A stretch of DNA of 5,445 nt. Origin: CAZQGJ01 sp964592905. Its GTDB lineage: Bacteria; Patescibacteriota; UBA1384; CAYGGE01. Below are positions 1 to 5,445 of this stretch, piece after piece. The stretch is taken from assembly GCA_964592905.1 (NCBI GenBank), contig CAZQGJ010000043.1:1-5445 (forward strand), written 5' to 3'. The translations under genes were made by a program, and so were the position numbers. Numbering within the stretch: the first letter of the stretch is position 1; the number at the start of each line of letters is the position of its first letter. The notes under the pieces are model-generated. The model was not told where the DNA came from. It saw nothing but the letters and a program-made list of their open reading frames with translations, and ran no database searches.

Positions 1-469
1 ATCGACCACTAAAGATTAAGGCCAATAGACCGAAGGTGATCATGATCTCGTCCATCAGTCCAAGCCGGGCGTAGACGACAAAGAGACCGTCGGTCAGTAA
101 GAAAAGGGCCAAGATCAGCCCCATCAACCGACTGCCTGAAAAAACTCGCGTCAATCGATAGGCCAACACCGGCAGTATAGTGCCAAAGATGGCCGGCACC
201 ACTCGCCAGCCTAAATAGCTATCGCCAAAGCTCTGAATTCCGAGGGCAATCAACAGCTTACCGAGCGGGGGATGAATATCAAAAAAGCTCTCGCCCGCCA
301 GATACTGACTGGCCATTTTGGGAAAGTAGACCTCATCAAAAACGACGGCCTGAGGTGAGGTGAGGTTAATCCAACGACCAACGGCGATCAGGGCGATCCA
401 AATGAGTAAACTCCGCTCGAGCCAGTCGAGCTCTCGCCACCATTTTTTGAGCGCGGTCAAATACTTCAC
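1..469 (-). CDS. PMT-type (GT39) protein O-mannosyltransferase-like glycosyltransferase, N-terminal part
   Basis: Seen: an open frame on the minus strand from a GTG at 469, still open at the window edge, so only the first 156 residues are present. After a basic, Trp-rich N-terminus comes a hydrophobic helix (about 20-36), then FDEVYFPK (44-51) with the Asp-Glu pair at 45-46, FFDIHPPLGKL (62-72), further hydrophobic stretches (about 88-108 and 113-131) and YARLGLMDE (133-141). Known: the DE pair in the first loop, HPPLGK and the RLxxxD-type motif are hallmarks of the GT-C fold PMT family, which moves a sugar from a polyprenyl-phosphate donor to Ser/Thr of exported proteins, or to other acceptors. 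The start is uncertain: the ATG at the AAAAAATGG near 448 is out of frame, no clear ribosome binding site is seen, and the frame stays open upstream into lemA. The 16 nt gap after the lemA stop suggests co-transcription. The bacterial acceptor and sugar are not shown by sequence. Confidence 0.88.
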   Translation of the reverse strand, partial: MKYLTALKKWWRELDWLERSLLIWIALIAVGRWINLTSPQAVVFDEVYFPKMASQYLAGESFFDIHPPLGKLLIALGIQSFGDSYLGWRVVPAIFGTILPVLAYRLTRVFSGSRLMGLILALFLLTDGLFVVYARLGLMDEIMITFGLLALIFSGR

Positions 470-485
470 CGATTCGCTCGCAAGC

Positions 486-1055
486 TTAGGCGTCGAACTT
501 AACCTTGGGCGCCTGAGTCGCGGCCTGACGCTCTTCGGCCTCGAGGGCAAAGAACTTAAACTCAACAAATTTCAGCCACTGGCCAAAAAGATTAGTCGGG
601 AAAACCTGAAGCTTAGTATTAAAGTCACGCACCATCCCGTTGTAGAAACGGCGACTGGCCTGGACCTTGTTCTCGGTATCGCTCAGTTCGCGCTGAAACT
701 CTAAAAAGTTCTGGTTAGCTTTGAGGTCGGGATAGTTCTCGCTAACGGCAAAGAGCGACTTGAGCGTTTGACTCAACTGATTCTCGGTCTCGCCTTTGGC
801 TACGACGTCGCTGATCTTCATCGCCGCAGTTCGGGCCTCGGTCACTGCTTGAAGAGTCTCTTTTTCGTGTTTGACGTAACCCTTAACCGTTTCTAATAGA
901 TTAGGGATGAGGTCGTAACGGCGCTTGAGCTGAACCTCGATATCGGCTACCGCTTCTTGAACTCGATTTTTGAGAGTAATCAGACCGTTATAGAGACCAA
1001 CTAAGTAGAGGCCAAAGCCTACAACTATCAATAAAATCCAGGTTACAAATTCCAT
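486..1055 (-). CDS. lemA: LemA family membrane protein
   Basis: A 189-residue protein, the usual LemA length. Seen: one N-terminal transmembrane helix (about 5-25), then the family signature in order: YNGLITLKNRV (22-32), RRYDLIPNLLETVKGY (45-60), LFAVSENYPDLKANQNF (101-117), RRFYNGMV (135-142), FPTNLFG (152-158) and a C-terminal FFALEAEERQ...PKVKF tail (168-187). Known: LemA proteins have a short N-terminus, one membrane helix and an alpha-helical bundle. Their biochemical role is unsettled; they are widespread and often sit near envelope proteins or peptidases. The ATG at 1055 is supported by AGAAAGG ending 4 nt upstream. It lies 45 nt after the preceding gene, with a TATAAT overlapping that gene's stop codon, so it may be transcribed separately as well as within the operon. 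The product is complete, with no disrupted motif. Confidence 0.96.
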   Translation of the reverse strand: MEFVTWILLIVVGFGLYLVGLYNGLITLKNRVQEAVADIEVQLKRRYDLIPNLLETVKGYVKHEKETLQAVTEARTAAMKISDVVAKGETENQLSQTLKSLFAVSENYPDLKANQNFLEFQRELSDTENKVQASRRFYNGMVRDFNTKLQVFPTNLFGQWLKFVEFKFFALEAEERQAATQAPKVKFDA

Positions 1056-1059
1056 ATTG

Positions 1060-1065
1060 CCTTTC
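1060..1065 (-). promoter_or_regulatory. ribosome binding site of lemA
   Basis: GAAAGG on the minus strand, 4 nt before the ATG at 1055, is the clearest Shine-Dalgarno-like site in the window and fixes the lemA start. It adjoins a perfect 10 bp palindrome (CTCTGCAGAG, 1065-1074), which is too short to call a regulatory hairpin. Confidence 0.55.
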
Positions 1066-1099
1066 TCTGCAGAGCCACAACTTAGCTCGTCATAAGACT

Positions 1100-1105
1100 A
1101 TTATA
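1100..1105 (-). promoter_or_regulatory. candidate -10 box (TATAAT) for lemA
   Basis: A perfect TATAAT on the minus strand overlaps the TAA stop of the preceding gene and lies 44 nt before the lemA ATG. It would give a leader of roughly 35-40 nt carrying a ribosome binding site. No convincing -35 or TG extension is present (GGC precedes it). It may drive lemA and the downstream glycosyltransferase separately from the upstream operon genes. Confidence 0.4.
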
Positions 1106-1778
1106 GCCGATCGGTGACCTGATATAAATAGAGATCGCCGTCGTACTCGCCTAACGGATTAGCTGTGCTCTGCAGGCGGGCCGTCAGCGTGAAGGTCTGA
1201 CCATCTGAGCGATAGCCGTAGTATTGGGTTGGATTGAGAGGATCGGTTGGTAAGGCGGCCAAAAAGCTCGGGACCAATTTATTGAGCGGTGAGCCGGCCA
1301 AAGCGGTGTTGCCCTCGCTAAAACTACCCGAAGGAGGGTACTCTTTGGTTTGACGATAGTAGCCGATCAGGGCGGCTTTGATGTTATTAATATCGGCGAT
1401 ACGGCGGTTGTCCATCTCCTCGACGCTGGCCGAGGCGGTGGCGGCTGGACTGGCAACAGCCGGGCTAGTTGTTGGACTGGTTGTTGGACTGACCGTTGGG
1501 CTCGAGGCTGGACTCTGAGTCGTCTGACCAGGCTGCGTGCCGTTGACTGCCCCGATATCTAAGGTTGGAGCCGGGCTAACGGTCGCCTCGAGAGCCGGAC
1601 TGGCATCGGGATTAGCCGAGGCCGTCACCTCGACGGCGACTGTCGGTGCTACTTGATAGCGTTCGGGATTAAAAAGATCAGCAAACCAGGCAAAGCTAGC
1701 GGCGCCAATAATTAATAAGAGGCCTAAAGAGATCAATAGCCACTCGGTTCGCCCAAAGATAATCGGTTTGTCCCCCAC
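1101..1778 (-). CDS. membrane-anchored stalked protein with pseudopilin (GspG)-like C-terminal domain
   Basis: A 225-residue protein from a GTG at 1778, 13 nt after the stop of the S41 peptidase gene; AGG lies 4 nt upstream of the start as a weak ribosome binding site. Seen: a short N-terminus, one transmembrane helix (about 13-32), a low-complexity Ser/Thr/Pro/Ala linker (about 44-121) with eight Ser-Pro dipeptides and SPTT repeats, then a compact domain (about 122-225). That domain starts DNRRIADINNIKAAL, continues YYRQTKEYPPS and LPTDPLNPTQYYGYRSDGQTF, and ends YDGDLYLYQV. Known: R-x-x-D-x-x-x-I-x-x-A-L-x-x-Y, then YPxS, LPxDP and YxYxSDG, is the pattern of type II secretion and type IV pilin-like globular heads. 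Odd: the canonical prepilin GFTLIE cleavage site is absent (FGRTEW precedes the helix instead), and the long linker separates helix from head, so it is unlikely to be an ordinary pilin. Inference: an extracytoplasmic display or sensing protein. The specific function is unknown. Confidence 0.82.
   Translation of the reverse strand: MGDKPIIFGRTEWLLISLGLLLIIGAASFAWFADLFNPERYQVAPTVAVEVTASANPDASPALEATVSPAPTLDIGAVNGTQPGQTTQSPASSPTVSPTTSPTTSPAVASPAATASASVEEMDNRRIADINNIKAALIGYYRQTKEYPPSGSFSEGNTALAGSPLNKLVPSFLAALPTDPLNPTQYYGYRSDGQTFTLTARLQSTANPLGEYDGDLYLYQVTDRL
1468..1491. repeat. 12-bp tandem repeat coding for SPTT
   Basis: Two perfect head-to-tail copies of GTTGTTGGACTG (plus-strand reading), followed by a diverged third copy (1492-1503). 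They encode Ser-Pro-Thr-Thr units in the linker of the pseudopilin-like protein. As the unit is a multiple of three, copy-number change would alter stalk length without breaking the frame. Confidence 0.85.
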
Positions 1779-1791
1779 CTTGCCTGCTTTC

Positions 1792-3051
1792 TTAGCGTTG
1801 AGTTGGCTCGAGTAGCGATGCCACCGCTCGATCGAGTACCGGATCTTGATCGGCTTGAAGTTGCGCCTCGGTTGGTACTACTTTGACATCAGGCTCGAGG
1901 CCGACCTTGTTAATGGCTCGCTCTTTAGGTGTCAGCCATTCGGCGATCGTCACGCGCACACGCGCGCCAGCCTGAAGATCGTGCAGTTCCTGGACGGAGC
2001 CCTTGCCAAAGGTTTTGTCACCGATAACCCGGCCCCGACCGTAATCTTGTAGGGCGCCGGCCATAATCTCGGAGGCCGAGGCACTGCCGGCGTTGGTCAA
2101 GATAACCAACGGTAAACCTGCCAGGCGATTGGTCGCTCCGACTGTTTTGACCGTTTCGAGCTGACCAGATTTATCTTTAATCTTGACTACAGTTTGACCG
2201 GGCTCTAAGAGTCGACTGGTCATAGCGATCACAGCGTCGAGAGCGCCACCCGGATTGTTGCGTAAATCGAGAATCAGACCCTTGGCTGGCTGTTTAGCTA
2301 ACTCGGCTAAAGCCTGGTCAAACAGGTCGACTGTATCGTTGCCAAAGACCGAGACTGTCAGGATAGCTAGGCCATCGTCACGGCGCTTGAGGATAACGGA
2401 TTTAACAGTAATCGTCTCGCGCTTTAACTTAAGTTCGAACGGCGTGCCGCTATCCTGTCTTAATAAGGTCAGTCGCACTTCGGAATCTTTAGGACCGCGA
2501 ATTAGCTTAATCGTCTCTTCAAGCGAGAGCTCGGCGGTTGATCGGTCGTCGACCTTGATAATGATATCCTTGGCCCTGAGGCCAGCCCGTTCGGCTGGCG
2601 TCTCGGGGAGCGGTGCGACGATCGTCGGCAGCTGATTAACCATCTCAAGTTGGGCCCCGATGCCCTCGAAATGCCCGGATAACTCCTCGTCGAGGCTCGA
2701 CGCCTCTTCTTTATCCATATAAAGAGTAAAGGGATCGCCGAGGCCGGAGATGGCGCCCCGGATCGCTCCGGTTAGGATTGCCTCGCTATCGATCTTGCCA
2801 GCGTAGTTCTTTTCGATTACTGAATAGGCTCGCCAAAACTGACTAAAGTCTAAGTTGGCCGGTTGGCCTAGATCGCGATTGACGATCTCGATTCGGCCGG
2901 CTCGGCTCCAGGCCAACGAGCCGTGCCCGATTAGGTAGCTCAAGGCCAGAGTTGAGATCCAGAGTATAGCTAACCAGAGCTGACTAAAGCGCGCTAGGCG
3001 TTTCAGTAATTTCTGGGCTCCATGATTAAAACGAGAGAAGTACCTTTTCAC
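1792..3051 (-). CDS. S41 family C-terminal processing peptidase (CtpA/CtpB/Prc-like) with PDZ domain
   Basis: A 419-residue protein from a GTG at 3051. Seen: a basic N-terminus and one transmembrane helix (about 24-44), a CTP N-terminal helical region (about 66-120, with GLGDPFTLYM at 103-112), a PDZ domain (about 126-200, starting FEGIGAQLE and containing PAERAGLRAKDIIIKVD), then the S41 catalytic core (about 225-395) with LDLRNNPGG (261-269), GSASASEI (322-329) and TFGKGSVQ (347-354). By alignment with Prc the nucleophile is Ser325 and the general base Lys350; their 25-residue spacing matches the Ser-Lys dyad of this family. Known role: a membrane-tethered, extracytoplasmic serine protease that cleaves substrates near their C-termini, with the PDZ domain gating access. 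Start choice: an in-frame ATG at 3126 exists, but the 25 extra residues would come from the conserved mnmA C-terminus read in another frame. The GTG overlaps the mnmA TGA as GTGA, typical of coupling. It has no Shine-Dalgarno but does have a TATAAT 6 nt upstream. The ctpA/ctpB subtype is not resolved. Confidence 0.95.
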   Translation of the reverse strand: MKRYFSRFNHGAQKLLKRLARFSQLWLAILWISTLALSYLIGHGSLAWSRAGRIEIVNRDLGQPANLDFSQFWRAYSVIEKNYAGKIDSEAILTGAIRGAISGLGDPFTLYMDKEEASSLDEELSGHFEGIGAQLEMVNQLPTIVAPLPETPAERAGLRAKDIIIKVDDRSTAELSLEETIKLIRGPKDSEVRLTLLRQDSGTPFELKLKRETITVKSVILKRRDDGLAILTVSVFGNDTVDLFDQALAELAKQPAKGLILDLRNNPGGALDAVIAMTSRLLEPGQTVVKIKDKSGQLETVKTVGATNRLAGLPLVILTNAGSASASEIMAGALQDYGRGRVIGDKTFGKGSVQELHDLQAGARVRVTIAEWLTPKERAINKVGLEPDVKVVPTEAQLQADQDPVLDRAVASLLEPTQR

Positions 3052-4382
3052 CGTTTTATTATAGCATCGGGCAGGATCATTCCGCCACCAATGACCGCCT
3101 TGGGCCTCTGAGCTTCGGTCGGCCAACTGGCATAGATCACCGCATGCTGACCAGGGGCCACGGCTCGGGCTCGCTCTGTCAGATTAAAGGTGATCGCCGG
3201 CCCCTCCCAGTCTGTCAGTTGCCAGCCGGACGGGGATTGCCACTGATTTTGCTCAAAACTGGCCACGGTATAGAGTTGACCGAGGTGACGAATGCGCAGG
3301 TAAAAAGTCGCCCCGCTCTGCTTAGCTAACTCCAGCTCTGACCAGAGATCGGGCGTAGCTGGCGAGAGGGTTAGCTGATCGCTCATCAGAGTCGGATGGT
3401 CAGCACCTGGCGCCACGATCAGGCGTCGCGCATCGGGCTGCTTAGCCTGAACATAGTAGCTCGGTAAGGCGCCGCGCTGTTCGGGATAGGCGGCGGCAAA
3501 ACGCCGACCATCGATCGCCACATGCTCGCCAATCGTATATAAATGTATCCCTTGATGCTGCCCTAAAACGCGTCCCTCGAGATCAACGATCGGACCCTCA
3601 GCCTCAGGTAGCCATAAAGAGATAAACTGACGATAAGCAACCTTGCCAACAAAACAGATCCCCATCGAATCGGAGCGCTTAGCGTTACTCAAACCGAGCT
3701 GGCTAGCCAGTTGCCTGACTTCAGCCTTGGTTAGCTGACTCAACGGAAAGAGAACTCGGGACCACTGTCGGTGCGCGACTCTATAGAGGAAATAGCTCTG
3801 ATCTTTACTTAGATCGGTCGCCTCGGTCAACGTCTGACCGCACCGCCAAGTGGCTGCACGCAAACCGACATAGTGCCCGGTCGCCACCCAGGCATGCGCC
3901 GGCAATCGCTCCAAATAAAAATCGCCAAACTTGAGGCTCTGATTACAGGCGATATCTGGATTAGGCGAGAGGCCGAGGCTGGCCTGTTCGATTAACGGAT
4001 CGATCACCTCTTCTTTAAACTGCTGTCGCCAGTCAACCAGCTCGAGTGACAGACCAAAATCAGTGGCCACCCGGAGCGCTGACAGATAGTCGTCGTACCA
4101 GGGGCACTCCAGTCGATAGCTGCCTGGCTCGAGTCGATACCGGCCGAGTTCGGGACTGGCCGTGTTCCAGTTTTTCATAAAGATCGGTCGGACAGTGGCA
4201 CCGGCCGCCAGTAAGATTGCCAAGGCCACCGTCGAGTCAACTCCGCCAGAAAGCCCGAGATAGATCGGGTGCCGAGCCAAACTCTCGGGATCGAGTTGAT
4301 TCTGCTCTAGCCAGCGCAGAGCCGCTTCGGTCACCGAGGTTGGCCAAGGCGTTTGAGTGAGTGGCGAAATCTGCGACATCAT
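3048..4382 (-). CDS. mnmA: tRNA-specific 2-thiouridylase MnmA (elongated)
   Basis: A 444-residue protein; MnmA is usually about 350-380. It transfers sulfur to C2 of the wobble uridine U34 of Lys, Glu and Gln tRNAs after ATP-dependent adenylation, in the cytoplasm. Seen: PP-loop SGGVDS (45-50), FMKNW (68-72), CPWYDD (93-98), NPDIACN with Cys146, KFGDF (151-155), ATGHY (167-171), LSKDQSYFLYR (191-201), SMGICFVGK with Cys243, LYTIGE (281-286), VAPGQHAVIY (408-417) and IGGGMI (431-436). Cys146 and Cys243 correspond to E. coli Cys102 and Cys199, the catalytic pair. Odd: about 39 residues precede the PP-loop strand, where the family normally has under ten, and an insert with a YRLE repeat (about 74-92) separates FMKNW from CPW. 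The start is the first of two adjacent ATGs, 7 nt after a TATACT box with no Shine-Dalgarno. A GTG at codon 17 is a weaker alternative. It heads the minus-strand operon and overlaps the next gene by 4 nt. Confidence 0.95.
   Translation of the reverse strand: MMSQISPLTQTPWPTSVTEAALRWLEQNQLDPESLARHPIYLGLSGGVDSTVALAILLAAGATVRPIFMKNWNTASPELGRYRLEPGSYRLECPWYDDYLSALRVATDFGLSLELVDWRQQFKEEVIDPLIEQASLGLSPNPDIACNQSLKFGDFYLERLPAHAWVATGHYVGLRAATWRCGQTLTEATDLSKDQSYFLYRVAHRQWSRVLFPLSQLTKAEVRQLASQLGLSNAKRSDSMGICFVGKVAYRQFISLWLPEAEGPIVDLEGRVLGQHQGIHLYTIGEHVAIDGRRFAAAYPEQRGALPSYYVQAKQPDARRLIVAPGADHPTLMSDQLTLSPATPDLWSELELAKQSGATFYLRIRHLGQLYTVASFEQNQWQSPSGWQLTDWEGPAITFNLTERARAVAPGQHAVIYASWPTEAQRPKAVIGGGMILPDAIIKR
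3058..3066 (-). promoter_or_regulatory. candidate internal extended -10 (TGCTATAAT) before the S41 peptidase
   Basis: TGC followed by a perfect TATAAT lies inside the last codons of mnmA (Asp-Ala-Ile-Ile-Lys), 6 nt before the GTG start at 3051. It shares TGCTA with the element before the CvpA-CAP gene and has the same spacing to the start codon. No -35 is evident. It could give the protease gene a leaderless transcript independent of mnmA. The box is also constrained by coding sequence, so chance is possible. Confidence 0.4.
4107..4139. repeat. short direct repeat inside mnmA coding for YRLE
   Basis: CTCCAGTCGATA (4107-4118) and CTCGAGTCGATA (4128-4139) match at 11 of 12 positions and are 21 nt apart, in frame. 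They encode the two Tyr-Arg-Leu-Glu units of the insert between FMKNW and CPW. This looks like the trace of a small in-frame duplication in a loop. Confidence 0.6.
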
Positions 4383-4389
4383 GAGCTGA

Positions 4390-4395
4390 AGTATA
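4390..4395 (-). promoter_or_regulatory. candidate -10 box (TATACT) of mnmA operon
   Basis: TATACT on the minus strand matches TATAAT at five of six positions and stands 7 nt before the mnmA ATG at 4382. No good -35 is seen 16-18 nt further upstream (CTAGCA there). With normal -10 to start-point spacing, the transcript would begin at or next to the ATG, so translation would be leaderless. The absence of a purine-rich site before the ATG agrees. Predicted by eye only. Confidence 0.5.
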
Positions 4396-4412
4396 GGTTA
4401 AATATCAAAAAA

Positions 4413-4421
4413 TGCTAGACT
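4413..4421 (+). promoter_or_regulatory. candidate extended -10 (TGCTAGACT) of the CvpA-CAP gene
   Basis: TG-C-TAGACT fits an extended -10 element (TGnTAnnnT) and ends 6 nt before the ATG at 4428, with no recognisable -35 and no Shine-Dalgarno. An A/T-rich tract (4399-4412) lies just upstream. A transcript would start on or beside the A of the ATG, making a leaderless mRNA. Its core lies upstream of and interleaved with the divergent mnmA promoter region, so the two may compete. Confidence 0.5.
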
Positions 4422-4427
4422 AGTTTT

Positions 4428-5411
4428 ATGTCCTATCTTCTGCCCCTGACCTTAGGCTTGATTGGCCTGTTTTTCTTTTACCGAGGCTGGCGCCAAGGCT
4501 TCCTCTACTATGCCGGCGAGCTAATCAGCCTGGCTTTAGCGCTCTTTTTGGCACTAGAGTACGGCGACAAAGTTGGTGCATTGATCGCCGAACGGATTAG
4601 CTGGCTCAAGCCGTACCAAGATGGTTTTGGCTTAGTTCTGACCTGGCTAGTATTGGATTTCGGCCTGAACCAACTACTACGATTAGTTAATCGCTGGCTA
4701 CCTCGAAATCTAACCAAGGCGCTATCTTGGCGAGTGGCCGGCGGTGCGGCGAGCTTACTCAAAGCGAGCATTTATTTTAGCGTTATCTTGACCTTGGCTT
4801 TAGAGTTGCCGGTCGATTGGCCCTTTAAAGACAAGCTGGCGGCTGACCCTAGCCTGGCGGCCATCACCAAACTGACGACTCAGGCCGAGCGACTAGTGCT
4901 GAACCGTTATGGCGACAAGCTTGATTCGGCACTGGCGGTCCTGACCGGATTGAGTCAACGTAGCGATAGTCAGCTCGAGATTGTCGAGGAGAAAAAGCTA
5001 CTCGACTTCAAAGCGACTAATTTAGTCAACGTCCCGACCGATGTCACCGCCTTACTCAACTCGACTAACGCCGCCCGACAAGAGGCGGGGCTGTCGCCTT
5101 TGGCACTCGACGCTGCCTACTCGGCCGTAGCGCGGGCCCATGCCGAGGACATGCTTAAAAATGGCTACTTTGCCCACACCAATCTGAGCGGTCAATCCCC
5201 GTTTGACCGAATCAAGGCCAGTGACCTGACCTATCAGGTAGCCGGAGAGAATCTTGCCTTTGCCCCCAACGTTAACCTCGCCCATCAAGGCTTGATGAAC
5301 TCGCCAAAACATCGGGACAACATTCTTTATCCCGAATTTAGCCGTTTAGGCATCGGCGCTGTCGAGGCTTATCCGTATGGACGCATGTATGTGGAGCTTT
5401 TTTATGATTGA
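4428..5411 (+). CDS. CvpA-like membrane protein fused to C-terminal CAP (SCP/YkwD-like) domain
   Basis: A 327-residue protein, complete, ending with TGA. Seen: four predicted transmembrane helices (about 3-19, 24-45, 65-83, 104-126) with FYRGWRQGF (17-25) between the first two, the RG-x-x-x-GF loop pattern of CvpA/colicin V production proteins. A hydrophilic helical linker follows (about 130-204), then a CAP domain (about 205-327). The CAP part shows NAARQEAGLSPLALD (214-228), ARAHAEDM (235-242), YFAHTNLSGQSPFDRI (247-262), AGENLAF (272-278), NSPKHRDNIL (291-300) and LGIGAV (307-312). The putative CAP site residues His250, Glu274 and His295 are all kept. The usual Trp before MNSPxHR is replaced by Gly-Leu. 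Known: bacterial CAP domains are extracellular and mostly of unknown function, and CvpA family proteins are poorly understood membrane proteins. Inference: the CAP domain is displayed outside the cell, anchored by the CvpA module. The gene diverges from mnmA; its ATG lies 6 nt after an extended -10 with no ribosome binding site. Confidence 0.92.
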   Translation: MSYLLPLTLGLIGLFFFYRGWRQGFLYYAGELISLALALFLALEYGDKVGALIAERISWLKPYQDGFGLVLTWLVLDFGLNQLLRLVNRWLPRNLTKALSWRVAGGAASLLKASIYFSVILTLALELPVDWPFKDKLAADPSLAAITKLTTQAERLVLNRYGDKLDSALAVLTGLSQRSDSQLEIVEEKKLLDFKATNLVNVPTDVTALLNSTNAARQEAGLSPLALDAAYSAVARAHAEDMLKNGYFAHTNLSGQSPFDRIKASDLTYQVAGENLAFAPNVNLAHQGLMNSPKHRDNILYPEFSRLGIGAVEAYPYGRMYVELFYD

Positions 5412-5445
5412 TCGCATACTCACCTGAAAATGCAAATGTTTTATA

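Noticed and set aside
360..704. Plus-strand open frame of 114 codons
   Set aside because: It lies antisense to lemA and the PMT-like gene, both with clear family motifs; its product has no recognisable features.
1065..1074. Palindrome CTCTGCAGAG upstream of lemA as a terminator or operator
   Set aside because: Only 5 bp per arm with no loop, no T-run after it, and a single copy; chance is sufficient explanation.
1101..1778. Annotating this gene as a type II secretion pseudopilin (gspG)
   Set aside because: The head resembles the family, but the prepilin signal and the continuous N-terminal helix are missing and no secretion genes are adjacent.
2255..2635. Plus-strand open frame of 126 codons
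   Set aside because: It is antisense to the PDZ and S41 core of the peptidase, is Ser/Arg-rich as expected for a shadow frame, and has no start signals.
3052..3126. 25-codon N-terminal extension of the S41 peptidase from the ATG at 3126
   Set aside because: It would be the conserved MnmA C-terminus read in another frame and places polar, unrelated sequence before the basic region and membrane helix; the GTG with GTGA overlap is more likely.
5412..5445. Possible terminator after the CvpA-CAP gene
   Set aside because: The 34 bp are A/T-rich with a short T-run but show no convincing GC stem, and the window ends too soon to judge.

Overview
This 5.4 kb window is gene-dense bacterial chromosome of moderate, roughly balanced GC content, with no sign of mobile DNA, CRISPR or RNA genes. 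It suggests a small-genome bacterium, possibly a candidate-phyla-radiation (Patescibacteria) member. The grounds are tight packing, GTG starts, a bacterial PMT-type mannosyltransferase, and a CvpA-CAP fusion beside an S41 peptidase and LemA. The lineage call is an inference from gene content and is low confidence. TGA ends two genes exactly at the expected family C-termini (mnmA and the CvpA-CAP gene), which argues against the TGA=Gly code of Gracilibacteria/SR1.

Layout: five genes on the minus strand form an apparent operon, read from about 4382 down to 1. In transcription order they are mnmA (tRNA 2-thiouridylase), an S41 C-terminal processing peptidase overlapping mnmA by 4 nt (GTGA), a membrane-anchored protein with a pseudopilin-like head on a Ser/Thr/Pro-rich stalk (13 nt gap), lemA (45 nt gap) and a GT39/PMT-type glycosyltransferase (16 nt gap, cut by the window edge). 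One gene on the plus strand, a CvpA-like membrane module fused to a CAP domain, diverges from mnmA across a 45 bp spacer. The last 34 bp (5412-5445) hold nothing I can name, and there is no gene-free stretch over 300 bases.

Working together: apart from mnmA, every gene here looks like a cell-envelope function: a membrane-tethered protease with a PDZ domain, a stalked surface protein, LemA, a lipid-linked-sugar protein O-glycosyltransferase and a surface CAP protein. The Ser/Thr/Pro stalk next to a PMT-type enzyme is a plausible enzyme-substrate pairing. Regulation: -10-like boxes lie only 6-7 nt upstream of the start codons of mnmA, the CvpA-CAP gene and the S41 peptidase, none with a Shine-Dalgarno sequence, which suggests leaderless transcripts. 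lemA, in contrast, has a TATAAT about 45 nt upstream and a recognisable ribosome binding site.
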